Origin: CBDCGS01 sp965216915
GTDB taxonomy: Bacteria; Pseudomonadota; Alphaproteobacteria; UBA828
Assembly (NCBI GenBank): GCA_965216915.1
Contig: CBDCGS010000011.1
Coordinates: forward strand, 62,001 to 126,000
Length of the DNA stretch: 64,000 nucleotides
Direction of reading: 5' to 3'
The notes below the pieces were generated by a model. That model was given only the letters and a program-made list of their open reading frames with translations. It did no database searches and was not told the origin of the DNA. This document shows, piece by piece, positions 30,046-39,685 of the stretch (the stretch's first letter is position 1; every line of letters begins with the position of its first letter). Position numbers and translations under genes: made by a program.

Positions 30046-31842
30046 CTAGTAGACCCGCGCCTTCGGCGGCACCACCTCGACCTCGTTGCTCAGCGTGTAC
30101 ATGTGCACGGGGCGATAGTCGAGGCGCGGCACGGTCGCGCCGTCGTCGAGCCAGGCGACGGTGTGCTTCATCCAATTCTCGTCGTCGCGGTCGGGATAGT
30201 CCTCGCGGGCCTGCGCGCCGCGGCTCTCCTTGCGGTTGAGCGCCGAGTGCAGCGTTACGCTGGCCTGGCGCAGGAGATTGTCGAGCTCGATCGTCTCGAC
30301 GAGATCGGAGTTCCAGACCAGCGAGCGATCGCTCACGCCGATGTCGCTGCGGAAACCGCTCCAGATGTCCTCGAGCTTGCCCGCACCCTCCTCCATGATC
30401 TCGCCGGTGCGGAAGACGCCGGCGTGGTTCTGCATGGTGCGCTGCATCGTGAGTCGAATGTCGGCCGTCGGCGTGCCACCCTTGGCATGGCGGAGCGCGT
30501 CGAACCAGGTGAAACATTTGTCGGCGACGCCGTTCTGCAACGGCTTGTGCGGCGCGCCGGCCTCGAGAATTTCCGCGCAGCGGATGGCTGCCGCCCGCCC
30601 GAACACCACGAGATCCAGCAGCGAATTCGAGCCGAGGCGGTTTGCCCCGTGCACCGAAACGCAGGCATTCTCGCCGACCGCCATCAAACCGGGCACGACC
30701 GTGTCAGGATTGCCGTCTTTGACCGTGACGGCCTCGCCCGAGTAGATCGTCGGCACGCCGCCCATGTTGTAGTGGACGGTCGGGATCACCGGGATCGGCT
30801 CCTTCTCCGCGTCGACGCCGGCGAAGATCTTCGCCGTCTCGGTGATACCCGGCAAGCGCTCATGCAGCACGCCGCCGCCCAGATGGTCGAGCTTGAGGAA
30901 GATGTGGTCGCCGTCCGCGCCGACGCCGCGCCCTTCGCGGATCTCGACGGTCATCGAGCGGCTGACCACGTCGCGCGAGGCGAGATCCTTGGCGCTCGGC
31001 GCATAGCGCTCCATGAAGCGCTCGCCCTCGGAGTTGAGCAGATAGCCGCCCTCGCCGCGGGCCCCCTCGGTGATCAGGCAGCCCGAACCGTAGATCCCCG
31101 TCGGGTGGAATTGCACGAACTCCATGTCCTGCAGCGGCAGGCCGGCGCGCAGCACCATCGCGTTGCCGTCGCCCGTGCACGTGTGGGCCGAGGTGGCCGA
31201 GAAATAGGCACGGCCGTAGCCGCCCGTCGCGAGGATCACCATGTGCGAGCGGAAGAGATGCATGGTGCCGTCGTCGAGGTTCCAGGCGATCACGCCGACG
31301 CAGGCGCCCTCCTCGTCCATCACGAGGTCGAGCGCGAAATATTCGATGAAGAACTCGGCGTTGTGGCGCACCGATTGCTGATAGAGCGTGTGCAAGATGG
31401 CGTGGCCGGTGCGGTCGGCCGCGGCGCAGGTGCGCAGCGCCTGACCCTCGCCGAAGTTCGTCGTCATGCCGCCGAAGGCGCGCTGGTAGATGCGCCCGTC
31501 ACCGGTGCGCGAGAACGGCACGCCATAGTGCTCAAGCTCGATGACCGCCTGCGGCGCCTCTTTGCACATGTACTCGATCGCGTCCTGGTCGCCGAGCCAG
31601 TCCGACCCCTTGACGGTGTCGTACATGTGCCAGCGCCAGTCGTCCTCGCCCATGTTGCCAAGGGCGGCCGAGATGCCGCCTTGCGCCGCGACCGTGTGGC
31701 TGCGCGTCGGAAAGAGCTTGGTGAGGCACGCGGTTTTTAGGCCTGCATGGGCGAGCCCGAAGGTTGCCCGCAGCCCGGCGCCACCGGCGCCGACCACAAC
31801 GACGTCATAGCGATGCTCTTCGAGGGGATAGGCGCTCGTCAT
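30046..31842 (-). CDS. sdhA: Succinate dehydrogenase flavoprotein subunit
   Basis: Covalently flavinylated catalytic subunit of complex II. 598 residues: FAD-binding VVVGAGGAGLRATFGLA, the FAD-linking His region FPTRSHTVAAQGG, active-site HPTGIYGSGCLITEGARGEGG, and GANRLGSNSLLDLVVFGR. It starts four bases after sdhD. Complete. Confidence 0.98.
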   Translation of the reverse strand: MTSAYPLEEHRYDVVVVGAGGAGLRATFGLAHAGLKTACLTKLFPTRSHTVAAQGGISAALGNMGEDDWRWHMYDTVKGSDWLGDQDAIEYMCKEAPQAVIELEHYGVPFSRTGDGRIYQRAFGGMTTNFGEGQALRTCAAADRTGHAILHTLYQQSVRHNAEFFIEYFALDLVMDEEGACVGVIAWNLDDGTMHLFRSHMVILATGGYGRAYFSATSAHTCTGDGNAMVLRAGLPLQDMEFVQFHPTGIYGSGCLITEGARGEGGYLLNSEGERFMERYAPSAKDLASRDVVSRSMTVEIREGRGVGADGDHIFLKLDHLGGGVLHERLPGITETAKIFAGVDAEKEPIPVIPTVHYNMGGVPTIYSGEAVTVKDGNPDTVVPGLMAVGENACVSVHGANRLGSNSLLDLVVFGRAAAIRCAEILEAGAPHKPLQNGVADKCFTWFDALRHAKGGTPTADIRLTMQRTMQNHAGVFRTGEIMEEGAGKLEDIWSGFRSDIGVSDRSLVWNSDLVETIELDNLLRQASVTLHSALNRKESRGAQAREDYPDRDDENWMKHTVAWLDDGATVPRLDYRPVHMYTLSNEVEVVPPKARVY

Positions 31843-31846
31843 GTCC

Positions 31847-32233
31847 TCACCCTCGCAGCGCGATCACGATGACCGAATACACCGAGGCGATGCCGAGCAG
31901 CAGGCACCCCAGCGTGACGGTAATCAACGCCGCGATCTTCATGAACTCATTGTGGATGTAGTCCTCGATCACGACCTGGAGCCCGAGCTTCAAGTGATAG
32001 AAAGTCGCGCCGAGGAAGAGCAGCATCAGGATTGCCGCCACCGGGCCCGAGAGCCAGTCGACATAGGCGGCGTAGCTGGCGCCGCCGATCACGATCGACC
32101 AGAGCGAGCCGACGAACCAAAGCGAAAGCGGCACCAGGAGAATGGCCGTGAGGCGCTGCATCCACCAGTGCTCGACCCCCTCCTTGGCGGAGCCGAGATG
32201 GCGAACCCGCGCGAGCGGCGTTTGAATGCGCAT
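31847..32233 (-). CDS. sdhD: Succinate dehydrogenase membrane anchor subunit SdhD
   Basis: 128 residues with three predicted membrane helices (about 28-48, 55-77 and 92-115), the heme- and quinone-binding anchor of complex II. MQRLTAILLVPLSLWFV, then YHLKLGLQVVIEDYIH with the conserved His near the heme. I chose the ATG at 32233, ten bases after the sdhC stop; a GTG at 32239 is possible. Start MRIQTPLARVRHLGSAKEG is typical of alphaproteobacterial SdhD. Confidence 0.93.
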   Translation of the reverse strand: MRIQTPLARVRHLGSAKEGVEHWWMQRLTAILLVPLSLWFVGSLWSIVIGGASYAAYVDWLSGPVAAILMLLFLGATFYHLKLGLQVVIEDYIHNEFMKIAALITVTLGCLLLGIASVYSVIVIALRG

Positions 32234-32243
32234 CGTCACGTCA

Positions 32244-32675
32244 TCACCCCGCGAGATACATGCCGAGGCCAATGCCCCAGGAAAGTGCCGTCAGCGCGAG
32301 CGAGGCGAGCACCATGAGAAAGCCGGAAGCATAGGTCTCCTTGAGCGTGAAACCCCAGCCCGCGTCCCAGAACAAATGCCGGACCCCGTTGCACAGATGG
32401 TAGAAGAGGCAATAGGACCAGATGGCGAGAAGCGCATAGCCGAGCCACGAGGTAAGGAACCACTCGGTCCACGCGTAATAGCGCGGGCCAGCGGCGGTTG
32501 TGAGCAACCAGGCGACCAGCATGGCCGCGCCGCTCGCAAGAAACACGCCGGTCATGCGATGGAAGATCGACAGGACCGAGGTGAGCTGCGGCCGATAGAC
32601 CTGGAGATGTGGCGACAGAGGACGTCGTGCGTGGAGGTCGTCCGTCGAGCCTTGGGCGTTCGCCTGCTCCGACAC
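32244..32675 (-). CDS. sdhC: Succinate dehydrogenase cytochrome b556 subunit SdhC
   Basis: 143 residues, three membrane helices. Diagnostic segments are RPLSPHLQVYRPQLTSVLSI with FHRMTG, and YHLCNGVRHLFWDAGWGF, whose His residues bind heme and line the quinone site. GTG start preceded by the purine-rich ribosome site GGGGGGAGAAGG. First gene of sdhCDAB, with a candidate promoter upstream. Confidence 0.95.
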   Translation of the reverse strand: MSEQANAQGSTDDLHARRPLSPHLQVYRPQLTSVLSIFHRMTGVFLASGAAMLVAWLLTTAAGPRYYAWTEWFLTSWLGYALLAIWSYCLFYHLCNGVRHLFWDAGWGFTLKETYASGFLMVLASLALTALSWGIGLGMYLAG

Positions 32676-32735
32676 AGCCTTCTCCCCCCTTGAGTCAGCG
32701 CGCGGGCAAAGGCCGAATCTCCCGGCGCGCGAGCG

Positions 32736-32765
32736 ATTTAAGCCCCGGACGCCGGGTCAAGTCAA
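32736..32765 (-). promoter_or_regulatory. Candidate promoter for sdhCDAB
   Basis: Minus strand TTGACT (32765-32760) and TTAAAT (32741-32736) with an 18-base spacer. The -35 box overlaps the last codons of the CoA-ester lyase gene. A start near 32729 would leave a leader of about 54 bases before the sdhC GTG. Confidence 0.42.
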
Positions 32766-33650
32766 CGACGGCCCCGCGATTGCGTCCGCGAGCGCGATCG
32801 TACGCTGCGCCTCCTCGACATGCAGCGCCTCGACCAGGCGACCGTCGAGCACCGCGACGCCGAGGCCCTGCGCCGCGGCCTCTTCCTGCGCGACGATGAT
32901 GCGGTGGGCCTCGGCGACCTCGGCCTCGCTCGGCGCGAAGACCGCGTTGGCGGTCTCGATCGTCTTGGGGTGGATCAGCGTCTTGCCGTCGAAACCGAAG
33001 TCGCGCCCCTGACGGCACGCGGCGGCAAAGCCGGCGTCGTCATCGAGATCGAGGTGAACGCCGTCGAGCACCGCGCAACCATGCGCCCGCGCCGCGAGCA
33101 CGACCAACCCGAGGCTCGGCAGCAGCGGGGCGCGGCCCGCCACGTCGCGCGCGCGGAGATCCTTCGTGAGATCGGTTGTGCCGAGGACGAGCGCCGTCAC
33201 GGCAGGCAGCGCCGCGATCTCGGCCACCCGCAGCACGCCGAGCGGGGTTTCGATCATGCACCAGAGCGGCGGTGGCGCCGCAGCCGGCCCGGCCTGACCG
33301 CGTAGCGCGGCGGTGACGGGGTCGAGCGCGTCCGGCGCCTCGACCTTGGGCAGGAGCACGGCATCGGGCGCGACCGTCGCAACCATCGCGAGATCGGCTT
33401 CGAACCAAGTCGTGCCGAGCGCGTTGATGCGGACCACGCATTCGCGCCCGCCATAGCCGCCAGCGGCGAGCGCTGCAGCCACCAGGTCGCGCGCGACCGC
33501 CTTCGCCTGTGGAGCAACGGCATCCTCCAAATCGAAGATCAGGACGTCGGCATCGAGCCCCCGCCCCTTCTCCAGCGCGCGGGCGTTCGAGCCCGGCATG
33601 TAGAGGGCGCTACGCCGCGGACGGACCGCCGCGGGCTCGGCGTGTGCCAT
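32757..33650 (-). CDS. HpcH/HpaI-CitE family CoA-ester lyase
   Basis: 297 residues of the CitE/malyl-CoA lyase superfamily (TIM barrel, Mg-dependent C-C cleavage of hydroxyacyl-CoA). Seen: RRSALYMPGSNARALEKG, LIFDLEDAVAPQAK with the metal-binding acidic residue, CVVRINALGTTWFEADL, CMIETPLGVL, and GKTLIHPKTIETANAVFAPS. No citrate lyase alpha or gamma genes are nearby, so a stand-alone malyl-CoA, beta-methylmalyl-CoA or citramalyl-CoA lyase is more likely than a citrate lyase subunit. It lies between asd and sdhC in the same direction, so a link to central carbon flow is plausible; the substrate is unproven. Confidence 0.85.
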   Translation of the reverse strand: MAHAEPAAVRPRRSALYMPGSNARALEKGRGLDADVLIFDLEDAVAPQAKAVARDLVAAALAAGGYGGRECVVRINALGTTWFEADLAMVATVAPDAVLLPKVEAPDALDPVTAALRGQAGPAAAPPPLWCMIETPLGVLRVAEIAALPAVTALVLGTTDLTKDLRARDVAGRAPLLPSLGLVVLAARAHGCAVLDGVHLDLDDDAGFAAACRQGRDFGFDGKTLIHPKTIETANAVFAPSEAEVAEAHRIIVAQEEAAAQGLGVAVLDGRLVEALHVEEAQRTIALADAIAGPSLT

Positions 33651-33668
33651 CGAAGTCGGTCTACCTGA

Positions 33669-34691
<1,023 letters not shown>

Positions 34692-34713
34692 CGTCTTTAC
34701 TCCTGGTGTTCGG

Positions 34714-35826
34714 TCAGGCCGCGAGCTTCTCCAGCTCGCGCAAGATCGCATCGCCCATCACATCGGTCGACACCTTGGCCTTGCCCGGTTGCATGATATC
34801 GGCCGTGCGCAGCCCACCCGCCAGCACATTCTTGATCGCCTGCTCGATGAGCGCCGCGTCGTCGTTCTCGTCGAACGAATAGCGCAGCATCATGGCGAAG
34901 CTGAGGAGCGCTGCGATTGGATTGGCGAGCCTCTGCCCGGCGATATCGGGCGCGGAGCCGTGCACGGGCTCGTAGAGCGCGCGTCGATGCGCGCCGGCAT
35001 CGGCGCTACCCAGCGAGGCGGAGGGCAGCATGCCGAGCGAGCCGGTCAGCATGGCGGCGCAGTCACTTAAGAGATCGCCGAACAAGTTGTTCGTCACGAT
35101 GACATCGAACTGCTTGGGGTTGCGCACGAGCTGCATGGCGCAGTTGTCCGCATACATGTGCTGGAGCTCGACATCGGCGTAGTCCCGCGCATGCAGCGCG
35201 GTGACCTCGTCGCGCCAGAACTTGCCCGATTCCATGACATTGGCTTTTTCCACCGAGTGCACCCTGCCGGCACGCTTGCGCGAAAGCTCGAAGGCGACCC
35301 GGCAGACGCGCTCGATCTCGGGCGCCGAGTAAACATCGGTGTCGAACGCGCGCCGCGTCCCGTCGGCCATCGTCTCGACGCCCCGCGGCTCGCCGAAATA
35401 GACGCCGCCGGTGAGCTCGCGCACGATCATCAGGTCGAGGCCGCGTACGATCTCGGGCTTGAGGGTCGAGGCATCGACCAGCGCATCGAAAACCAGCGCC
35501 GGCCTGAGATTGGCATAGAGATCCATCTCCTTGCGCAGGCGCAGAATGCCCATCTCCGGCCGCGCCTCGCGTGCGACATCGTCCCACTTGGGACCGCCGA
35601 CCGCACCGAAGAGCACCGCGTCGGCGGCGAGCGCATCCGCCATGGTCTCGTCGCTGATCGGCGTGCCGTGGGCCTCGTAGGCGGCGCCGCCGACGAGGCC
35701 TTCTGAGACGTCGAACGAGAGGGAGCGGCGCTTGCCGAGCCACTCCATGACACGTTCAACCTGATGCATCACCTCGGGCCCGATGCCGTCGCCCGCCAAC
35801 ACGAGAATGCGTCTGTTTCTAGACAT
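34714..35826 (-). CDS. leuB: 3-isopropylmalate dehydrogenase
   Basis: Oxidatively decarboxylates 3-isopropylmalate, third step of leucine synthesis. 370 residues: ILVLAGDGIGPEVMHQ at the start, LLFGAVG-like DAVLFGAVGGPKWDD, LRPALVFDAL, ELTGGVYFGEPRG and HMYADNCAMQLVRNPKQFDV, EPVHGSAPDIAGQRLANPIA. Follows leuD after 15 bases. Confidence 0.97.
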   Translation of the reverse strand: MSRNRRILVLAGDGIGPEVMHQVERVMEWLGKRRSLSFDVSEGLVGGAAYEAHGTPISDETMADALAADAVLFGAVGGPKWDDVAREARPEMGILRLRKEMDLYANLRPALVFDALVDASTLKPEIVRGLDLMIVRELTGGVYFGEPRGVETMADGTRRAFDTDVYSAPEIERVCRVAFELSRKRAGRVHSVEKANVMESGKFWRDEVTALHARDYADVELQHMYADNCAMQLVRNPKQFDVIVTNNLFGDLLSDCAAMLTGSLGMLPSASLGSADAGAHRRALYEPVHGSAPDIAGQRLANPIAALLSFAMMLRYSFDENDDAALIEQAIKNVLAGGLRTADIMQPGKAKVSTDVMGDAILRELEKLAA

Positions 35827-35841
35827 GCTCAGCCGCCTCGC

Positions 35842-36453
35842 TCAGCCATAGAGCCAGGGCTGCGCGGCGCGCTGGCGCGCCTCGAACGCATCAATCTCTG
35901 TGCGTCGCTGCAGCGTGATGGAAATGTCGTCGAGACCGTTGAGGAGCCGGTGCTTGCGGAATGGCTCGATCTCGAACGGCATCACCGTGCCATTGGGCCG
36001 GGTCACCGTCTGCGCTTCGAGATCGACGGACATCTCGCAATTCGCGGGATCGCCCGCATCGTTCATGAGCATCTCGACCTCGGCGTCGGGCAGCACGATC
36101 AGGAGCAGCCCGTTCTTGACGCAGTTGTTGAAGAAAATGTCCGCGAAGCTCGGCGCGATCACGCAGCGAATCCCGAAATCCTCGAGCGCCCAAGGGGCAT
36201 GCTCGCGGCTCGACCCGCAGCCAAAATTCTCGCCCGCGATTAGGATTTTCGCCTGGCGATACGGCTCTTGGTTGAGCACGAACTCCGGGTTTTCGCGATC
36301 GTCCATGTCATAGCGAAAATCGTGAAACAGCCCCTTGCCGAGGCCGGCACGCGTGATCGCGGTGAGATATTGCTTCGGGATCACCTGATCGGTGTCGACA
36401 TTGATCATCGGCAACGGGGCCGCCGGCCCAGTCAGCGTCGTGAAGGTTCTCAT
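35842..36453 (-). CDS. leuD: 3-isopropylmalate dehydratase small subunit
   Basis: Swivel-domain subunit of isopropylmalate isomerase. 203 residues from ATG 36453: GPAAPLPMINVDTDQVIPKQ, GENFGCGSSREHAPWAL and VIAPSFADIFFNNCVKNGLL are hallmark segments. Twenty codons further upstream are open but precede the family start. It is separated from leuC by 22 bases; both subunits are needed for activity. Confidence 0.97.
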   Translation of the reverse strand: MRTFTTLTGPAAPLPMINVDTDQVIPKQYLTAITRAGLGKGLFHDFRYDMDDRENPEFVLNQEPYRQAKILIAGENFGCGSSREHAPWALEDFGIRCVIAPSFADIFFNNCVKNGLLLIVLPDAEVEMLMNDAGDPANCEMSVDLEAQTVTRPNGTVMPFEIEPFRKHRLLNGLDDISITLQRRTEIDAFEARQRAAQPWLYG

Positions 36454-36475
36454 GGGTTTCTCCCGTGGCGCGCAG

Positions 36476-37885
36476 CTAGCCGGAAAGCTCGCGCACGTCG
36501 ACGAAGCGGCCACTCACCGCCGCCGCCGCCGCCATGGCCGGGCTGACGAGGTGGGTGCGCCCGCCGCGGCCCTGGCGCCCCTTGAAGTTGCGGTTGGAGG
36601 TCGACGCACAGCGCTCGCCCGGCTCCAGCTTGTCGTCATTCATGGCGATGCACATCGAGCAGCCGGGCTCACGCCATTCGAAGCCGGCCTCGATCAGCAC
36701 GCGGTCGAGCCCCTCCTCCTCGGCTTGCCGTTTCACGAAACCCGACCCCGGCACCACCATCGCGCCGACGCCTTCCGCCACTTGGCGGCCTTTGGCGACC
36801 GCCGCGGCCGCGCGCATATCCTCGATACGGCCGTTGGTGCATGAGCCGATGAAAACGCGGTCGACGGTCACCTCGGTCATCGGCTGGTTGGGCTTCAGGT
36901 CCATATAGTCGAGCGCCTGCTGGATGGCGTCGCGTCGCTTCTCGTCCGCCGCGCTCGCGGGATCGGGCGTGCGCCCGGTGATCGGCACGACGTCCTCGGG
37001 GCTGGTGCCCCAGGTCACCTGCGGCGCGATGTCGGCGGCCGCGATCGTGACCTCCTTGTCGTAGCGCGCGCCGTCATCCGAGGGCAGCTGCCGCCATTGG
37101 GCGAGCGCAGCCTCCCAATCGTCGCCCTTCGGCGCCATGGCGCGGCCTTTCAGGTAGGCGAAGGTCGTCTCGTCGGGCGCGATCAAGCCGGCCCGCGCGC
37201 CGCCTTCGATGGTCATGTTGCATACCGTCATGCGGCCTTCCATCGAGAGCGCGCTGACCGCCGGCCCGACATACTCCACCACGTGCCCCGTGCCGCCGGC
37301 GGTGCCAATGGCACCGATGATCGCGAGGATCATGTCTTTCGCCGTGACGCCGAGCGGCAGATCGCCGTCGACGGCGATGCGCATGTTCATGGGCCGCTTT
37401 TGGTTGAGCGTCTGGGTTGCGAGCACATGCTCGACCTCGCTCGAGCCGATACCGAAGGCGAGACACCCGAACGCGCCGTGGGTTGCGGTGTGGCTATCGC
37501 CGCAGACGAGCGTCACGCCGGGCTGCGTCAGTCCCTGCTCCGGCCCGATGATGTGGACGATGCCTTGGCGCACGTCATTGAGCGGGATCAGCGGCACACC
37601 GAAATCGGTGCAATTCTTGATCAGCGCCTCGACCTGCGCGCGCGCCTGCGGGTCCTTGATGCCGTCGGCGCGGTTCTTGGTCGGGATCGCATGGTCGGGC
37701 ACGCCGATGGTCGCGTCGGTGCGCCGCAACCCGCGCCCGTCGGCACGCATGTTCTCGAAGCCGATCCAGCTCGTCACCTCGTGGGTGAGGTGCTTGTCGA
37801 TATAGAGCAGCGTCGTCCCGTCATCGTTCTCTGCGACGACATGGCTCTCCCATATCTTATCGAACAGTGTCTTCGGACCGCTCAT
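36476..37885 (-). CDS. leuC: 3-isopropylmalate dehydratase large subunit
   Basis: Aconitase-family [4Fe-4S] subunit of isopropylmalate isomerase. 469 residues: TLFDKIWESHVV, CGDSHTATHGAFGCLAFGIG, the cluster cysteines in GSCTNGRIEDMRAAA and EPGCSMCIAMN, and the end NRNFKGRQGRGGRTHLVSP. It follows rplS after 49 bases; no leader peptide or attenuator with leucine codons is visible in that gap. Confidence 0.97.
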   Translation of the reverse strand: MSGPKTLFDKIWESHVVAENDDGTTLLYIDKHLTHEVTSWIGFENMRADGRGLRRTDATIGVPDHAIPTKNRADGIKDPQARAQVEALIKNCTDFGVPLIPLNDVRQGIVHIIGPEQGLTQPGVTLVCGDSHTATHGAFGCLAFGIGSSEVEHVLATQTLNQKRPMNMRIAVDGDLPLGVTAKDMILAIIGAIGTAGGTGHVVEYVGPAVSALSMEGRMTVCNMTIEGGARAGLIAPDETTFAYLKGRAMAPKGDDWEAALAQWRQLPSDDGARYDKEVTIAAADIAPQVTWGTSPEDVVPITGRTPDPASAADEKRRDAIQQALDYMDLKPNQPMTEVTVDRVFIGSCTNGRIEDMRAAAAVAKGRQVAEGVGAMVVPGSGFVKRQAEEEGLDRVLIEAGFEWREPGCSMCIAMNDDKLEPGERCASTSNRNFKGRQGRGGRTHLVSPAMAAAAAVSGRFVDVRELSG

Positions 37886-37934
37886 CCGTCAGTCTCCCTT
37901 GCGAGCGGGTGGGACAGCGTCGGAAAGCGCCGCA

Positions 37935-38372
37935 CTAATCGCCCGCGGGGCTCTCCTTAGATCCGCCTTCGGCCGCGCGCGCTGCGGCGGCGGCCTTCTT
38001 GTTCGCGCCGCGGTCATCCCGCCGCTCGGCGATCCGCGCCGATTTTCCGCGCCGGCCCCGCAGATAGTAGAGCTTGGCGCGGCGCACGATGCCGCGCTTC
38101 ATCACCTCGATCTTGGCGATGCGCGGCGAGTAAAGCGGAAACACGCGCTCGACCCCCTCGCCATAGGAGATCTTGCGCACCGTGAACGAGGAGTTGAGGC
38201 TGCGGTTCTTGCGCGCGATGCACACGCCCTCGAACACCTGAACGCGCTCGCGCGAGCCTTCCACCACCTTCACATGCACGCGGAGCGTGTCGCCCGGCGA
38301 AAATTCGGGAACCGCGCGGTCGGCGCGGAGCCGCTCGACGGCTTCCGCATTCAGCGTCTCGATCAAGTTCAT
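37935..38372 (-). CDS. rplS: Ribosomal protein bL19
   Basis: 50S protein at the subunit interface. 145 residues from the ATG at 38372, which overlaps the trmD stop (ATGA). Core MNLIETLNAEAVERL, FSPGDTLRVHVKVVEGSRER, QVFEGVCIARKNRSLNSSFT, ISYGEGVERVFPLYSP and KLYYLRGRRGKSARI. A charged Ala/Lys/Glu tail of about 25 residues extends beyond the core, as in other alphaproteobacterial L19 proteins. Confidence 0.97.
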   Translation of the reverse strand: MNLIETLNAEAVERLRADRAVPEFSPGDTLRVHVKVVEGSRERVQVFEGVCIARKNRSLNSSFTVRKISYGEGVERVFPLYSPRIAKIEVMKRGIVRRAKLYYLRGRRGKSARIAERRDDRGANKKAAAAARAAEGGSKESPAGD

Positions 38373-39133
38373 GGCTTTGTCCTCGCGGTCGTGTGGTGTC
38401 GTGCCTGGTGGCGCGCCCAAAGATCGGCGCGCCGTTGTCTGGTGAGTGTCCGCGCCTGATCGCGCCGCCACGCCGTGATGGCCGCGTGATCGCCGGAGAG
38501 CAATACATCGGGAACGGACCGGCCCTCGAAATCACGGGGCCGCGTGAATTGGGGATACTCGAGAAGATCGTCTTCGAAGCTCTCATCGGCGAGCGAGCTT
38601 TCCCGCCCGACGACGTTTGGCAGCAGGCGCACGCAGGCATCGATCAGCGCGAGCGCCGCGATTTCGCCTCCGGAGAGCACATAGTCGCCAATGCTCACCT
38701 CCACGACGCCGCGGGCCTCGAGCACGCGCTCGTCGATGCCCTCGAAGCGGCCGCAGATCGCGACGAGACCCGGCCCCGCCGCATAGTCGCGCACCGCGAC
38801 CTGGGTGAGCGGCGCGCCGCGCGGCGACAGATAGATCAACGGCCGCGCGTCCCCGTCGCGATCGAGCGAATCGATCGCGCTCGTCAAGACGTCGGCGCGC
38901 ATGATCATGCCGGGGCCGCCGCCGAAGGGATGATCATCGACGGTCCGGTGCTTGTCGCGGGCATGATCGCGGATATCGATCGCCTCGAGTTGCCAGCGGC
39001 CCTCCTCGAGCGCCCGCCCCGCCAACGAAAAGCCGAGCGGCCCCGGAAACATCTCGGGATAAAGCGTGAGCACGGAGGCGCGCCAGGGCGCGCTGGCGCC
39101 GGCGTTTCGGGCCACGGGCGGATCTAGAGCCAC
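38369..39133 (-). CDS. trmD: tRNA (guanine37-N1)-methyltransferase
   Basis: Makes m1G37 next to the anticodon and prevents +1 frameshifting. 254 residues, SPOUT fold: VLTLYPEMFPGPLGFSLAGR, DDHPFGGGPGMIMRADVL, ICGRFEGIDERVLE, and the trefoil knot SIGDYVLSGGEIAALALIDA. GTG start at 39133 overlaps the rimM end by ten bases; the stop overlaps rplS. Classic rpsP-rimM-trmD-rplS order. Confidence 0.97.
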   Translation of the reverse strand: MALDPPVARNAGASAPWRASVLTLYPEMFPGPLGFSLAGRALEEGRWQLEAIDIRDHARDKHRTVDDHPFGGGPGMIMRADVLTSAIDSLDRDGDARPLIYLSPRGAPLTQVAVRDYAAGPGLVAICGRFEGIDERVLEARGVVEVSIGDYVLSGGEIAALALIDACVRLLPNVVGRESSLADESFEDDLLEYPQFTRPRDFEGRSVPDVLLSGDHAAITAWRRDQARTLTRQRRADLWARHQARHHTTARTKP

Positions 39134-39672
39134 GTCACGCCCTCCTCGGCGGCCTCGGACAGGATGAGGCGCCCGCGCTCGAGATCGACCACCTGCACGA
39201 CGGCGCGGGTGAAGGGAACGAACACCGCCTCGCCGTCAGGCTGCATGACCTCCATGACGTCGCCGGCCCCGTGGTCGTGGATCGCACCGACACGCCCGAG
39301 GGTTGTGCCGTCGGCCCGCTGGACCGCAAGGCCGATCAAATCGACGTGATAATACTCCTCCGCCTCGGGCTCGGGCAGGGCGGTGCGCGCGACGCATAGC
39401 TCGGTGCCACGCAACGCCTCGGCCGCCTCGCGGTCATCGACCCCGGCCACGCGAGCCAACAAGTGGCCCTTGCCTTCGCCAATAATCGTCAGGTCGAACC
39501 GACGTGCCCCGGTGCCGTCGGAGAGCTGCCCATAGGCCGTCAGATCATGCGGGCGCGCCGTGTCGCTGCGCACGCGCACGGCGCCGCGCACGCCGTGCGG
39601 ACCGATGATGACGCCCAGGCGCACCAGGCCCTCGGCGATCGCCGACCGATCGCCGCGCGCGCGGCCCGCCAT
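39124..39672 (-). CDS. rimM: Ribosome maturation factor RimM
   Basis: Assists 30S head assembly together with uS19. 182 residues from the ATG at 39672, 13 bases after the rpsP stop: N-terminal RimM domain (VRLGVIIGPHGVRGAVRVRS, then LRGTELCVAR) and C-terminal PRC barrel (EYYHVDLIGLAV, VPFTRAVVQVVDLERGRLIL). No clear ribosome site precedes this ATG; upstream in-frame starts would overlap rpsP by up to 59 bases, so the exact start is uncertain. Confidence 0.94.
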   Translation of the reverse strand: MAGRARGDRSAIAEGLVRLGVIIGPHGVRGAVRVRSDTARPHDLTAYGQLSDGTGARRFDLTIIGEGKGHLLARVAGVDDREAAEALRGTELCVARTALPEPEAEEYYHVDLIGLAVQRADGTTLGRVGAIHDHGAGDVMEVMQPDGEAVFVPFTRAVVQVVDLERGRLILSEAAEEGVTWL

Positions 39673-39685
39673 CGCGCTTGCGCGC

